Of a DNA stretch of 64,000 bases, positions 1 to 8,476 are shown one piece after another. The notes beneath the pieces were generated by a model. The model saw only the letters and a list, made by a program, of their open reading frames with translations, made no database searches and was not told the origin of the DNA. A program made the position numbers and the translations under genes. Within the stretch, counting starts at the first letter, position 1, and each line of letters opens with the position of its first letter. This DNA comes from Gammaproteobacteria bacterium. Lineage in GTDB: Bacteria > Pseudomonadota > Gammaproteobacteria > Steroidobacterales > JABDKV01. Where the stretch lies: NCBI GenBank assembly GCA_029862165.1, contig JAOTXU010000010.1:44346-108345 (forward strand), given 5' to 3'.

Positions 1-1
1 A

Positions 2-781
2 GCCCGCATCGCATTGGCAGAGATTATGACCGCGGCACAGGGCGCCAGGCTTGAGGTCGTCGAGGTCGATCTTGGATCGCTCGTCAGTGTGCGAGCTGCC
101 GCCGACACTATCCTCGCACGCCACGATCGTATCGATATCCTGGTTAACAACGCCGGTGTCATGGCAATACCAGAACGCAAGACGGTTGACGGCTTCGAGA
201 TGCAGTTAGGTGTAAATCATCTGGGACATTGGGCACTTACCGCGCACCTTATGCCGGCTCTGCTCCGCGCCCATGCGGCACGCGTGGTCTCGGTGACCAG
301 CACCGCGCATCACATCGGCAAAGCCGTCGATCCCGCCAACCCGCACCTTGAGGGCCGTTATAAACCCTGGCGATCGTATGGGCAGTCGAAGCTGGCCAAC
401 TACCACTTTGCGCTCGGCCTGCAGGCGGCATTCGAGAGAGCCGGTGTTTCGGCAAGCAGCCTGCTGGCACATCCGGGTCTTAGCGACACGGATTTGCAAT
501 CAACAACCGTTGCAGAGGGTGGCGGGGGTCGGGCTGCAGGTTTCTTTCGTTGGCTGGCCATGTCGACGGGTATGAAACCGGCTCAGGGCGCGCTACCGCA
601 AATCCGGGCTGCCACCGACCCGGCGGCGCAGGGCGGCGACTTTTATGCACCCCGGTTTATTAACAATGGAGCCGCGGTCAGGCGTCCGTTCCTTCGACCT
701 GGACGCAAAAATGCTATCGCACGTCTTTGGGAAGTTTCCGAGCGTGAAACGGGAGTTGTCATGGAGATAGCGCACGAGTGA
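2..781 (+). CDS. Short-chain dehydrogenase/reductase, 5' end outside window
   Basis: Rossmann-fold NAD(P)-dependent oxidoreductase of the classical SDR family, closest in style to the retinol dehydrogenase/protochlorophyllide reductase-like group. The frame is open from base 2, so the true start and the N-terminal TGxxxGIG dinucleotide-binding loop lie upstream. What remains shows the NNAG motif, the GxNHLGH segment that follows it, a catalytic serine in a VTSTAHH stretch and the YxxxK pair (YGQSK). The substrate cannot be inferred. The stop overlaps the GTG start of the next gene (GTGA), so the two are translationally coupled. A TTG at 14 could be mistaken for a start, but the family requires about 40 more N-terminal residues. 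Confidence 0.85.
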   Translation, partial: ARIALAEIMTAAQGARLEVVEVDLGSLVSVRAAADTILARHDRIDILVNNAGVMAIPERKTVDGFEMQLGVNHLGHWALTAHLMPALLRAHAARVVSVTSTAHHIGKAVDPANPHLEGRYKPWRSYGQSKLANYHFALGLQAAFERAGVSASSLLAHPGLSDTDLQSTTVAEGGGGRAAGFFRWLAMSTGMKPAQGALPQIRAATDPAAQGGDFYAPRFINNGAAVRRPFLRPGRKNAIARLWEVSERETGVVMEIAHE

Positions 782-1182
782 ATCACGAACTCCTGCTGGT
801 TTACGACAAGCAGTGCCCGTTTTGTGACGCTTACTGTCGGCTGGTACGGGTACGCGAGGCAGCGGGAAAACTGCGTCTGATCGATGCACGTGATGGTGGC
901 AGCCAGGTCGACCGGATTACCGCCATGGGCCTCGACGTTGATGAGGGGATGGTACTAATCGCCGGTGATGAGCTGTATTACGGGAGTGACGCGATCCATG
1001 CACTAGCGCTGTTGAGCAGCCGATCCGGGCTGTTTAACCGGTTCAACTTTCTGGTTTTTCAATCCAAAGTTTTGTCCAGAGTGCTTTACCCAGTATTACG
1101 CGCAGGCCGCAATCTGGCCCTTAAGTTGCTCGGCCGCAGTCGTATTAACAACCTGAATCTTGCGAACAACGACAGGTTCTAG
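778..1182 (+). CDS. DCC-family (DUF393) thiol-disulfide oxidoreductase-like protein
   Basis: Small 134-residue protein of the DUF393/DCC family, a thioredoxin-fold group named for a conserved Asp-Cys-Cys arrangement. The N-terminal strand LLLVYDKQ is followed by CPFC at residues 14-17, then the expected LRLIDAR strand and a GMVLI...YYGSDAI section where the family binds or presents its ligand. No signal peptide is visible, so it is probably cytoplasmic. Physiological substrates for this family are largely unknown. It starts with GTG overlapping the stop of the upstream SDR by 4 bases, which implies one operon. It converges on zapE with about 70 bp between, and I see no strong hairpin plus T-run there. 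Confidence 0.8.
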   Translation: MNHELLLVYDKQCPFCDAYCRLVRVREAAGKLRLIDARDGGSQVDRITAMGLDVDEGMVLIAGDELYYGSDAIHALALLSSRSGLFNRFNFLVFQSKVLSRVLYPVLRAGRNLALKLLGRSRINNLNLANNDRF

Positions 1183-1255
1183 TCAACCAGTGCTAAAAAG
1201 CAGGGGTGTCCCTTAGAGGCGCCCAGGCGGCAAAAAGTTTGAAAGAACATGGATT

Positions 1256-2356
1256 CTATGGCAGATGCGGTTGCGCCAGATAGTCGGTGGCCTGCATTTC
1301 GTTCAGGCGGCTTTGGGTACGCTGGTATTCAAAGGCGAGCCGGTCGCCGGTGTATAACAATTCTGGCGGCGCGGCGGCGGAGATGATTAGTTTGACCCGC
1401 CGGTCGTAGAATACGTCCACCAGACCGATAAAACGGCGCATGTCGTCATCTCGCATGGCGTCGAGTACCGGTACTCCGGAAACAAGGACCGTGTGACAGA
1501 GGCGGGCGATCTCCAGATAGTCAGCCGGGCTGCGTGGTGCGGTACAAAGCTCGTTAAAATCAAACCAGGCTAAACCGTCGGCGCTGCGGCGTGTGGCGAT
1601 TAACCGCCCGGCAATCTGCAGCATTTCACCGCTGACTGGGCGATCAGGCGCAAGTTCAGACAGATACCGCATCAGGTTGTCCTCGGCCTGATCGTCCAGT
1701 GGATGGTGATAGATCTCTGCCGATTCAAGTACACGCAGGCGGTAATCTGCGCCGGCACCGATGCCCATTACTTTTGTGTGTTGCTCGAGCTGCGCAATTG
1801 CTGGCAAAAAGCGTTGCCGTTGTAAGCCGTCCCGGTAGAGATGCTTTGGCGGCACGTTGGATGTAGCGACCAGAGTGACTTCATTATCGAATAACGCGCT
1901 CAGCAGATTGCCCAGAATCATGGCGTCACCGATGTCTGACACAAAAAACTCGTCAAAACACAGTACGCGTGTTTTGGCAGAGATATTTTTTGCGATCAGC
2001 ATCAACGGGTCGCGGGTATTTCCTAGGGCACCTAGCTGATCGTGGGTATCTTGCATGAATCGGTGAAAGTGGCTGCGGCGTTTCTCTTCGATCGGTAGCA
2101 TTTCAAAAAACAAGTCCATCAGATAGGTCTTGCCACGACCGACACCACCCCATAGATAGAGACCTTTTTCCGGCTGCTCCGGCCCCCCGATGCGTTGCTT
2201 TAGCTTTTGCAGCACGCCGCTGTCGCGTTCTGCACAAAGCCGCGCACCCAACGCGTCCAGTGCGGCAACGGCGGCAGTCTGCCCGGCGTCGGCGGTGTAA
2301 CCGCGGTCGATAAGGCCACGTTGATAAACTTCGGTATAGCCAAAACTGTTGCTCAT
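1256..2356 (-). CDS. zapE: ZapE/AFG1-family cell-division ATPase
   Basis: AFG1-like P-loop ATPase of 366 residues. In E. coli, ZapE associates with the Z-ring and is needed for division under low oxygen or heat. Visible motifs are Walker A (GGVGRGKTYLMD, around residues 70-81), the HFHRFMQ helix that follows, Walker B with the DEFFVSDI signature (LCFDEFF), and the ATSNVPP sensor-1 segment. Length fits the family. It is the last gene of the minus-strand run, 12 bp downstream of acetoacetyl-CoA synthetase, and is likely read through from the catabolic operon even though its role is unrelated. The start is ATG, and upstream sequence gives no better choice. Confidence 0.93.
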   Translation of the reverse strand: MSNSFGYTEVYQRGLIDRGYTADAGQTAAVAALDALGARLCAERDSGVLQKLKQRIGGPEQPEKGLYLWGGVGRGKTYLMDLFFEMLPIEEKRRSHFHRFMQDTHDQLGALGNTRDPLMLIAKNISAKTRVLCFDEFFVSDIGDAMILGNLLSALFDNEVTLVATSNVPPKHLYRDGLQRQRFLPAIAQLEQHTKVMGIGAGADYRLRVLESAEIYHHPLDDQAEDNLMRYLSELAPDRPVSGEMLQIAGRLIATRRSADGLAWFDFNELCTAPRSPADYLEIARLCHTVLVSGVPVLDAMRDDDMRRFIGLVDVFYDRRVKLIISAAAPPELLYTGDRLAFEYQRTQSRLNEMQATDYLAQPHLP

Positions 2357-2368
2357 CGGAGACTGTTT

Positions 2369-4315
2369 TTAGTCCTGTGCAAGTTCCGGCAGATCACGAT
2401 AATGGTCCAGCGCCTCGGGATTGGCCATGGCGTCGGTGTTCTTTACTGGCCGACCGTGTACGGCATTTTGCACGGCCAGTTCGACTATCTTGCCGCTAAT
2501 AGTTTTTGGTATGTCCGGTACCGCGATAATCTTGGCTGGCACATGTCGCGGCGTAGTGTTGCTGCGAATAGTTTCACAAATGCGCTCGCGCAATGTATCG
2601 GTTAGCCTTATGCCGTCGCGCAATTTGACGAACAATACGACGCGTTGATCGTTATGCCATTGTTGCCCGACTGCAATGGACTCAAGTACCTCGTCGAGTC
2701 TTTCAACTTGCCGGTAAATCTCAGCTGTACCGATGCGCACGCCACCCGGGTTGAGCACGGTGTCAGAACGACCATAAATAATAATTCCGTCATGCTCGCT
2801 GAGCATTGCATAGTCGCCATGGCACCAGGTAGTAGCGAAGCGATTGAAATAGGCGTCATGATACCGACGGCCATCGGCATCGTTCCAGAATCCGAGTGGC
2901 ATCGACGGAAACGGGCGGGTGCAGACCAGCTCACCCTTTTCGCCTCGGACTGGTGACCCCGCATCGTTGTAAATATCTACCGACATGCCCAGACCGCGAC
3001 ATTGCAGCTCTTCGCGATAAACGGGCAACATCGGGTTACCGAGTGCAAAGCAGGAGATGATGTCGGTACCGCCCGAAATCGACGACAGCTGGAGATCTCC
3101 CTTAATATTCTGATAAACGTAATCGTAGCTTTCAGACGCAAGCGGCGAGCCGGTCGATAACACGCACCGCAGTGTATTGAGCTTGTAGCGGTCGACCGGT
3201 TTCGCGCCCGACTTTTCCAGTGCCGACAGGTATTTCGCACTGGTGCCAAATACTGTTAGCTCTTCTTCTTCGGCCATGCGCCAGAGCACTTCCGGGTCAG
3301 GGTAAAAGGGAGATCCGTCATATAGGACGACTGTCGCTCCGGTTGCCAGGGTACTGACCAGCCAGTTCCACATCATCCAGCCACATGTCGTGAAATAGAA
3401 GACCCGATCGTGCTCACGGATGTCGGTATGCAAAACGAGTTCTTTAACATGCTGCAGCAGCGTTCCACCGGCACCATGCACAATGCATTTTGGCGTGCCA
3501 GTCGTCCCGGAGGAGTACATGATGTATAGCGGGTGATCAAATGGCAGTTGTTTGAATTCAATATCGTCGCTGGCGACCTGAAAATCGGCCAGCAGTTTTG
3601 CGCAGGGAATTCCGTCTGTGTCCGGTTGCTGATCCAGGAAGGGCACGATGACGACTTGTTCGACCTCTGGCAGGGCCGGAAGTATGTTTCGCAACCGATC
3701 TAGCAAACTGATGTGCTTGCCACCATAGCGGTAGCCATCCACGGCAAACAGAACGGTCGGCGCGATTTGACCAAAACGATCCAACACACCATTGACGCCA
3801 AAATCCGGAGAGCAGGATGAAAAGGTCGCACCAAGACTGGTGGCAGCGAGCATGATGACAATCGTCTCGGGTATGTTGGGCATGTAAGCGACGACCCGGT
3901 CGCCTTCAGTCACACCAGCCTTTTGCAGCCCCGCCGCAATACTGGCGACATGTAGCCACAACTCGTCGCGGGACACAACGTGACGCTCACCGGTTTCGTC
4001 TCGGGAAATGATAGCGGGTTGCGTACCGCGATGCTGTAACAGGTTTTCAGCAAAGTTAAGCTGGCTGCCCGAAAACCATCTTGCACCTGGCATCTGTTCG
4101 GGTTGTTCCAGCACGCAATCCCATTGTCGCGACGCCTTGATATCGCAAAAATTCCACACCGCCGGCCAAAATTCTTCGGCCGCTTCGCAGGACCATTGCC
4201 AAAGCCTTGGGTAGGTCGATAGATCGCGTCCGGTCAGATCGGAAACGTGCCGCATGAAGCGGGCAAGATTCGTCGCCTGTGCACGTTCTGCCGATGGCAC
4301 ATAAACGGCAGGCAC
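2369..4315 (-). CDS. aacS: Acetoacetyl-CoA synthetase
   Basis: Acyl-adenylate-forming ligase that activates acetoacetate with ATP and CoA, returning the acetoacetate made by HMG-CoA lyase to thiolysis. It aligns along its length with my recollection of vertebrate AACS. Seen are the N-terminal FxxHVSDLTG region, SGSQLNFAENLL, the DFGVNGVLDRF block, the P-loop-like YSSGTTGTPK (A3), the TTCGWMMWN block, LSTGSPL, SGGTDIISCF, the GRSD...LNPGGVR hinge and the C-terminal SGKIVE lysine. The open frame extends further upstream into etfA. I choose the GTG 4 bp after the etfA stop because it gives the usual family N-terminus (PAVYVPSAER...). A second GTG lies 15 bp downstream. Using a synthetase rather than a CoA-transferase costs ATP but needs no succinyl-CoA. 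Confidence 0.92.
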   Translation of the reverse strand: MPAVYVPSAERAQATNLARFMRHVSDLTGRDLSTYPRLWQWSCEAAEEFWPAVWNFCDIKASRQWDCVLEQPEQMPGARWFSGSQLNFAENLLQHRGTQPAIISRDETGERHVVSRDELWLHVASIAAGLQKAGVTEGDRVVAYMPNIPETIVIMLAATSLGATFSSCSPDFGVNGVLDRFGQIAPTVLFAVDGYRYGGKHISLLDRLRNILPALPEVEQVVIVPFLDQQPDTDGIPCAKLLADFQVASDDIEFKQLPFDHPLYIMYSSGTTGTPKCIVHGAGGTLLQHVKELVLHTDIREHDRVFYFTTCGWMMWNWLVSTLATGATVVLYDGSPFYPDPEVLWRMAEEEELTVFGTSAKYLSALEKSGAKPVDRYKLNTLRCVLSTGSPLASESYDYVYQNIKGDLQLSSISGGTDIISCFALGNPMLPVYREELQCRGLGMSVDIYNDAGSPVRGEKGELVCTRPFPSMPLGFWNDADGRRYHDAYFNRFATTWCHGDYAMLSEHDGIIIYGRSDTVLNPGGVRIGTAEIYRQVERLDEVLESIAVGQQWHNDQRVVLFVKLRDGIRLTDTLRERICETIRSNTTPRHVPAKIIAVPDIPKTISGKIVELAVQNAVHGRPVKNTDAMANPEALDHYRDLPELAQD

Positions 4316-4319
4316 TGCG

Positions 4320-5255
4320 TTATCCGAGTTGTTTTTCCAATTCCGGAACGATAGCGAACAAATCGCCGACCAAACCGAGATCAGCAACGCCAAAAATCGG
4401 CGCCTCCCCGTCCTTGTTGATCGCGACTATCGTGCCGGCGTCTTTGATACCGGTCAGGTGTTGAATTGCTCCGGAGATGCCTACGGCGATATAAAGATCA
4501 GGTGCAATGATTTTTCCAGTCTGACCGACCTGCATGTCATTAGGGACGTAGCCAGCGTCAACTGCAGCGCGTGAAGCACCCGCCGCCGCACCGATCTTGT
4601 CAGCGAGGCTATAGATAAGCGCAAAGTTTTCTGCACTACCGACACCACGGCCACCGGACACAACCCGGTTTGCCGATTGCAGGTCGGGTCTTTCGCTAGC
4701 ATGTGCTTCGAGTGCTATGTAGCGTGTATGCGTGGGCAGGTCGGTATCGACCGACACGTTAACAACTTCTGCGCTTGCGCCGCCGTCCGCTGCCTTGAAC
4801 GACGCAGTACGCACAGTGCCCACTACCTTGGCTGCTTCTGGCACGTCGATCGTAACGATCACATTGCCGGCATAAATTGGACGTTTGAATTTTCGCGGTC
4901 CCTCGACACTCATGATGTCGCTGACCTGTGGTGCGCCGAGCAACGCAGCGACGCGTGGTTGTATGTCTTTACCAAAAGTCGTCGATGGCACGAGGATATG
5001 GGTGTAATCTGCGGCCATCTCTGCAATCTGCGGTGCGAATACTGCGGCCAGCGGTTTAGCATTTTCGCTACGGGACACTTTCAGGATACGTTGAGCACCC
5101 GACAATTTTGCTGCTGCATCGCAGACAGCATTCGCCCCATCGCAGAAAACCACGACGTCTGTTTCCCCGATTTGTGTAGCACAGCTGAGGGCTTTGGCTG
5201 TAGCCAGATTGAGTTGAGCGCCATCATGTTCGGCGACGAGTAATACTTTGGTCAT
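4320..5255 (-). CDS. etfA: Electron transfer flavoprotein, alpha subunit
   Basis: FAD-binding subunit of the heterodimeric ETF that takes electrons from acyl-CoA dehydrogenases such as the isovaleryl-CoA dehydrogenase encoded about 10 kb upstream. The N-terminal half is the nucleotide-like domain (ending PSTTFGKDIQPRVAALLG). The C-terminal half holds the FAD signature: VVSGGRGVG, then QVGQTGKIIAPDLYIAVGISGAIQH and VAINKD near residue 285. The length of about 311 residues is normal. The ATG overlaps the etfB stop by one base (TGATG). A GTG one codon upstream overlaps it by four. A strong AAGGGGG ribosome-binding site lies just upstream. It is immediately followed by aacS. Confidence 0.96.
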   Translation of the reverse strand: MTKVLLVAEHDGAQLNLATAKALSCATQIGETDVVVFCDGANAVCDAAAKLSGAQRILKVSRSENAKPLAAVFAPQIAEMAADYTHILVPSTTFGKDIQPRVAALLGAPQVSDIMSVEGPRKFKRPIYAGNVIVTIDVPEAAKVVGTVRTASFKAADGGASAEVVNVSVDTDLPTHTRYIALEAHASERPDLQSANRVVSGGRGVGSAENFALIYSLADKIGAAAGASRAAVDAGYVPNDMQVGQTGKIIAPDLYIAVGISGAIQHLTGIKDAGTIVAINKDGEAPIFGVADLGLVGDLFAIVPELEKQLG

Positions 5256-6001
5256 CACACCACCCCCTTTTCACGCAGGGCGGCTACGAGTTCCTCAACG
5301 CTGTCTACTATGCGACCGGCCTGGCGCTCCGGTGGCGGTTCATAGTTGCTCTGCGCAAGTTGCGTTGGCAGGTCTATTGAAAGCTCGGATAATGCAATGG
5401 TTTCCATCGGTTTGCGCTTCGCCTTCATGATGTCTGGCATTTTCACAAAACGTGGCTCGTTGAGTCGCAAGTCTGTCGTAACTACGGCTGGCAAGTCGAA
5501 TTCGATTACTTCCAGACCGGCATCGACTTCGCGCGTTGCGCGTGCACTGTCGCCAGTTAATTCCAGTTTCGAGGCAGAAGTGGCTTGTGGCCGGTTCCAT
5601 AACGCCGCCAGCATCTGGCCGGTCTGATTGGCGTCATCATCGATTGCCTGTTTGCCCATTAATACGAGACCGGGTTTTTCGCGCTCGACCAATTTTTGAA
5701 AAACGCGTGCAACTACAAGTGGTTGCATGTCATCATCTGTTTCAATCAGGATGGCGCGGTCGGCGCCCATCGCCAGCGCGGTGCGTAACTGTTGTTGTGA
5801 CTGACTCGTACCGACGCTCACGGCAATAACCTCTTCGGCTTCACCACGCTCACGTATGCGCAACGCTTCTTCGACGGCAATTTCGTCAAATGGGTTAACT
5901 GACATTTTTACGCCATCGGTAACTACGCCATCACCTTCACGGTTTATCTGTACCCGCACGTTGTAGTCAATGACACGTTTAATGCAAACAATAATTTTCA
6001 T
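5255..6001 (-). CDS. etfB: Electron transfer flavoprotein, beta subunit
   Basis: Beta subunit of ETF, 248 residues, which carries AMP and the contact loop for acyl-CoA dehydrogenases. It shows the N-terminal KIIVCIKRVIDYNVRVQIN, NPFDEIAVEEALR, the ALAMGADRAILIE nucleotide-binding region and the GKQAIDDDANQTGQMLAALW signature. Near the C-terminus is the PRFVKMPDIMKAKRKP recognition loop, with its adjacent leucine-anchor region. It has a typical ATG start with an AAAGAG site upstream. It sits 15 bp after the ETF:ubiquinone oxidoreductase and overlaps etfA, so all three components of the electron route are one transcription unit. Confidence 0.97.
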   Translation of the reverse strand: MKIIVCIKRVIDYNVRVQINREGDGVVTDGVKMSVNPFDEIAVEEALRIRERGEAEEVIAVSVGTSQSQQQLRTALAMGADRAILIETDDDMQPLVVARVFQKLVEREKPGLVLMGKQAIDDDANQTGQMLAALWNRPQATSASKLELTGDSARATREVDAGLEVIEFDLPAVVTTDLRLNEPRFVKMPDIMKAKRKPMETIALSELSIDLPTQLAQSNYEPPPERQAGRIVDSVEELVAALREKGVV

Positions 6002-6016
6002 GAAACTCTTTCTTTC

Positions 6017-7618
6017 TTAGAGGTTTTGATAGTTGGGTCCGGATCCGCCCTCGGGTGGAACCCAGTCAATGATTTCGTAGGGATCTTTGATATCGCATAC
6101 TTTGCAGTGCACGCAGTTTGCAGCATTGATCTGCAGACGCTTTCCGTCGGCACCGTCATCGACCATTTCATAGACGTTGGCCGGACAGAAGCGTGTGCAG
6201 GGATTGTCGTATTCCTGGGCACAGCGCGTCGCACAGATAGAGGTGTCTCTTACCTTCAGGTGTACCGGCTGGTCTTCATCGTGGGCAATAGTCGAATAAT
6301 AAACGGATGCCAGGCGATCGCGCGGTGGCAGTGTCCGCGTGACATACGGTTGTTCGGTCGTGTCCCGCGGCGATAACTTTTTCAGACTTGACCAATCTGC
6401 TTCGTTTTTTAAAGTCCACGGCATTTTCCCGAGCGTTACGGTTTCCAGACCCGCGTTGACCAGGCCACGCCACATGCCGTGCCGGAAACCGGGCCGGATA
6501 TTGCGCACCTTGTGCAGCTCCCTGCCACGGGCCGAAGCGCGAAAGACCTCGTCAAACCCAGCAGTCGTATCGCGGTCAGCAAGATGATCTGCTGCACTCA
6601 TGCCGCAACCCAACGCCATGTGCACGCCCTTGATCTTAGGCACGTTGAGGGTGCCACCGGCATCGCCGATGAGTAGTGCACCCGGCATGTCCAGTTTGGG
6701 CAGGGACTGAAAACCCCCTTCAATCAATGATCGTGAGCCGGCAGATAAAATCTCGCCGTCTTGCAACAGCGGCTGCACCGACGGATGGTGTTTGTATTGC
6801 TGAAATGCCTCAAATGGACTGAACGACGGATCACGGTAATCCAGCCCGGCCACAAAACCGATATATACGCGGTCTTCGTCGAGATGATAGAGAAAGCTGC
6901 CGCCATAGATAGCGCGATCCAGTGGCCAGCCCATAGTGTGACGAATCAGGCCCGGATTAACTCGGCCTTCCGGTAGCCGCCAAAGCTCCTTAAAACCGAT
7001 GCCGTAAGTTTGCGGGGACCTGTCGGCGTCGAGCCCGTAGTGGGCGATAAGTTGTTTGGACAGGTTGCCGCGGCAACCCTCTGCCAGCACGGTATATTTT
7101 GCATGGATATCAACACCAGGCGTGTAGTTGGGTCCCTGGCTGCCATCATGCGCTACACCCATGTCGCCACAGCGTACACCGATGACATTATTGCTCTCGC
7201 CAAACAACACTTCAGTGCCAGAAAAGCCGGCAAACAGATCGATACCTGATTCTTCGGCGTATCCGGCCAGTTGTCGGCACAAGCCGCCCAGCGAGAGTAT
7301 GTAGTTCCCCTTGTTATGCATCTGTGGTGGATTCATAAACCGAATCGCACGTTTCTTGGTCAGAAACAGAAACTCGTCCTTTTTCGCCGGGACACAGATC
7401 TCCGGCGGATTATCACGCCAAGAGGGCATAAGCTCGTCGAGTGCTTCGGGCTCGACCACGGCGCCAGACAATGCGTGTTGTCCAATTTCAGATGCTTTTT
7501 CGAGTATGCAGACATTCAAGGCATCATTGCGTTGTTTCAGGCGAATAGCACACGCCAGCCCGGCTGGTCCAGCGCCAACAACGACCACGTCATATTCCAT
7601 TACATCGCGTTCAGTCAT
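6017..7618 (-). CDS. Electron transfer flavoprotein:ubiquinone oxidoreductase
   Basis: ETF-QO, the membrane-associated FAD and [4Fe-4S] enzyme that passes electrons from ETF to the quinone pool. Visible are the N-terminal VVVVGAGPAGLACAIRLKQ dinucleotide fold, the SGAV block, the LIEGGFQSLPKL and LLIGDAGGTLNVPKIKG FAD motif, and a C-terminal ferredoxin-like segment with cysteines in CATRC, CTRFCP and CVHCKVCDIKDP, which ligate the cluster. The length of 533 residues fits. I chose the ATG at 7618 rather than the GTG two codons earlier because CAGG lies 8 bp upstream of it. A 14-bp palindrome sits in the 30 bp before it. There are no long membrane helices, as expected for this monotopic enzyme. 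Confidence 0.95.
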   Translation of the reverse strand: MTERDVMEYDVVVVGAGPAGLACAIRLKQRNDALNVCILEKASEIGQHALSGAVVEPEALDELMPSWRDNPPEICVPAKKDEFLFLTKKRAIRFMNPPQMHNKGNYILSLGGLCRQLAGYAEESGIDLFAGFSGTEVLFGESNNVIGVRCGDMGVAHDGSQGPNYTPGVDIHAKYTVLAEGCRGNLSKQLIAHYGLDADRSPQTYGIGFKELWRLPEGRVNPGLIRHTMGWPLDRAIYGGSFLYHLDEDRVYIGFVAGLDYRDPSFSPFEAFQQYKHHPSVQPLLQDGEILSAGSRSLIEGGFQSLPKLDMPGALLIGDAGGTLNVPKIKGVHMALGCGMSAADHLADRDTTAGFDEVFRASARGRELHKVRNIRPGFRHGMWRGLVNAGLETVTLGKMPWTLKNEADWSSLKKLSPRDTTEQPYVTRTLPPRDRLASVYYSTIAHDEDQPVHLKVRDTSICATRCAQEYDNPCTRFCPANVYEMVDDGADGKRLQINAANCVHCKVCDIKDPYEIIDWVPPEGGSGPNYQNL

Positions 7619-7629
7619 TGCCACAAACC

Positions 7630-7643
7630 TGAGTGATCACTCA
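7630..7643. promoter_or_regulatory. Perfect 14-bp palindrome upstream of ETF-QO gene, putative operator
   Basis: TGAGTGATCACTCA is self-complementary over all 14 bases. It lies between the stop of the HSD10-like gene and the start of the ETF-QO gene, 12 bp from the latter. Two abutting TGAGTGA half-sites resemble TetR-family operators of fatty-acid regulators in general form (B. subtilis FadR half-site TGAATGA), but the regulator here is unknown. If it is a promoter operator, the promoter must lie within the end of the upstream gene. Confidence 0.4.
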
Positions 7644-7648
7644 CGATC

Positions 7649-8416
7649 TTATTTGGGCTGCATGCGAATAGCGCCATCGAGTCGTATCGTCGTGCCGTTG
7701 ATCATTGGGTTCGAATAGATCGAAGCGACCAATTGCGCAAACTCATCGGGTCGTCCGAGTCGCGACGGAAAGGGGACTTGTGCGCCCAACGACTCTTGCA
7801 CGTGCTCCGGCATGCCATCCATCATCGGCGTCTGAAAAATTCCGGGTGCGATGGTGATGACGCGGATTCCCAGCCGCGCAAATTCTCGTGCCAGCGGTAG
7901 CGTCATGCCGACGACGCCGCCTTTTGAGGCCGAGTAAGCAGCCTGACCGATCTGTCCTTCAAAAGCGGCAATCGACGCAGTTTGAATGATAACGCCTCGT
8001 TCGCCATCCGGGTTTTCAGGATTGTCCGACATTGTCAGTGCCGCCGCCTTGGCTAACAGAAAAGCGCCGATCAGATTCACATGAATCACTTTTGTGAATT
8101 GTTCGGCCGGCATGGGGCCGTCACGCCCAAGCACGCGTCCCGCGCCCAGTATGCCGGCACAGCTGACGGCCAATGTGATTCCGCCGAATCGTTCGTTGGC
8201 AGTCGCTACTGCAGCATCGATTTGCTGCTCGTTACTGACATCAGTTTTGACGAAAACAGCACGCTTGCCCAATTCGGCGGCAACAGCTTCCCCGTGGTCT
8301 GCGTTGACATCAAGGATTGCGACGTGGCCTCCGGCGTTTGTAATTCGCTTGGCGACGGCTTGGCCCAGACCGGACGCGCCACCACTGACCAGAGCTTTGG
8401 CACTCTCAAGAATCAT
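7649..8416 (-). CDS. 3-hydroxyacyl-CoA dehydrogenase type II (HSD10-like SDR)
   Basis: SDR of 255 residues resembling 17-beta-HSD10/3-hydroxy-2-methylbutyryl-CoA dehydrogenase, which acts in isoleucine and short branched-chain acyl-CoA oxidation. Motifs are GGASGLG cofactor loop (about residues 12-18), aspartate at the end of the second strand (AILDVN, specifying NAD), the CAGI strand, a catalytic serine in TASIAAFEGQIGQ, YSASK and the IAPGIFQTPMM loop. The AFEGQIGQAAYSASKGG segment is characteristic of this subgroup. The ATG has a GGAG site at suitable spacing. It sits between HMG-CoA lyase and ETF-QO, so it may serve isoleucine rather than leucine. The substrate is inferred from similarity only. 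Confidence 0.88.
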   Translation of the reverse strand: MILESAKALVSGGASGLGQAVAKRITNAGGHVAILDVNADHGEAVAAELGKRAVFVKTDVSNEQQIDAAVATANERFGGITLAVSCAGILGAGRVLGRDGPMPAEQFTKVIHVNLIGAFLLAKAAALTMSDNPENPDGERGVIIQTASIAAFEGQIGQAAYSASKGGVVGMTLPLAREFARLGIRVITIAPGIFQTPMMDGMPEHVQESLGAQVPFPSRLGRPDEFAQLVASIYSNPMINGTTIRLDGAIRMQPK

Positions 8417-8476
8417 TTTGGCTCCATTGATCGAAGCTGGTCATATTAGCGGAATCGGGCAGCACTGCCGAGTTGT

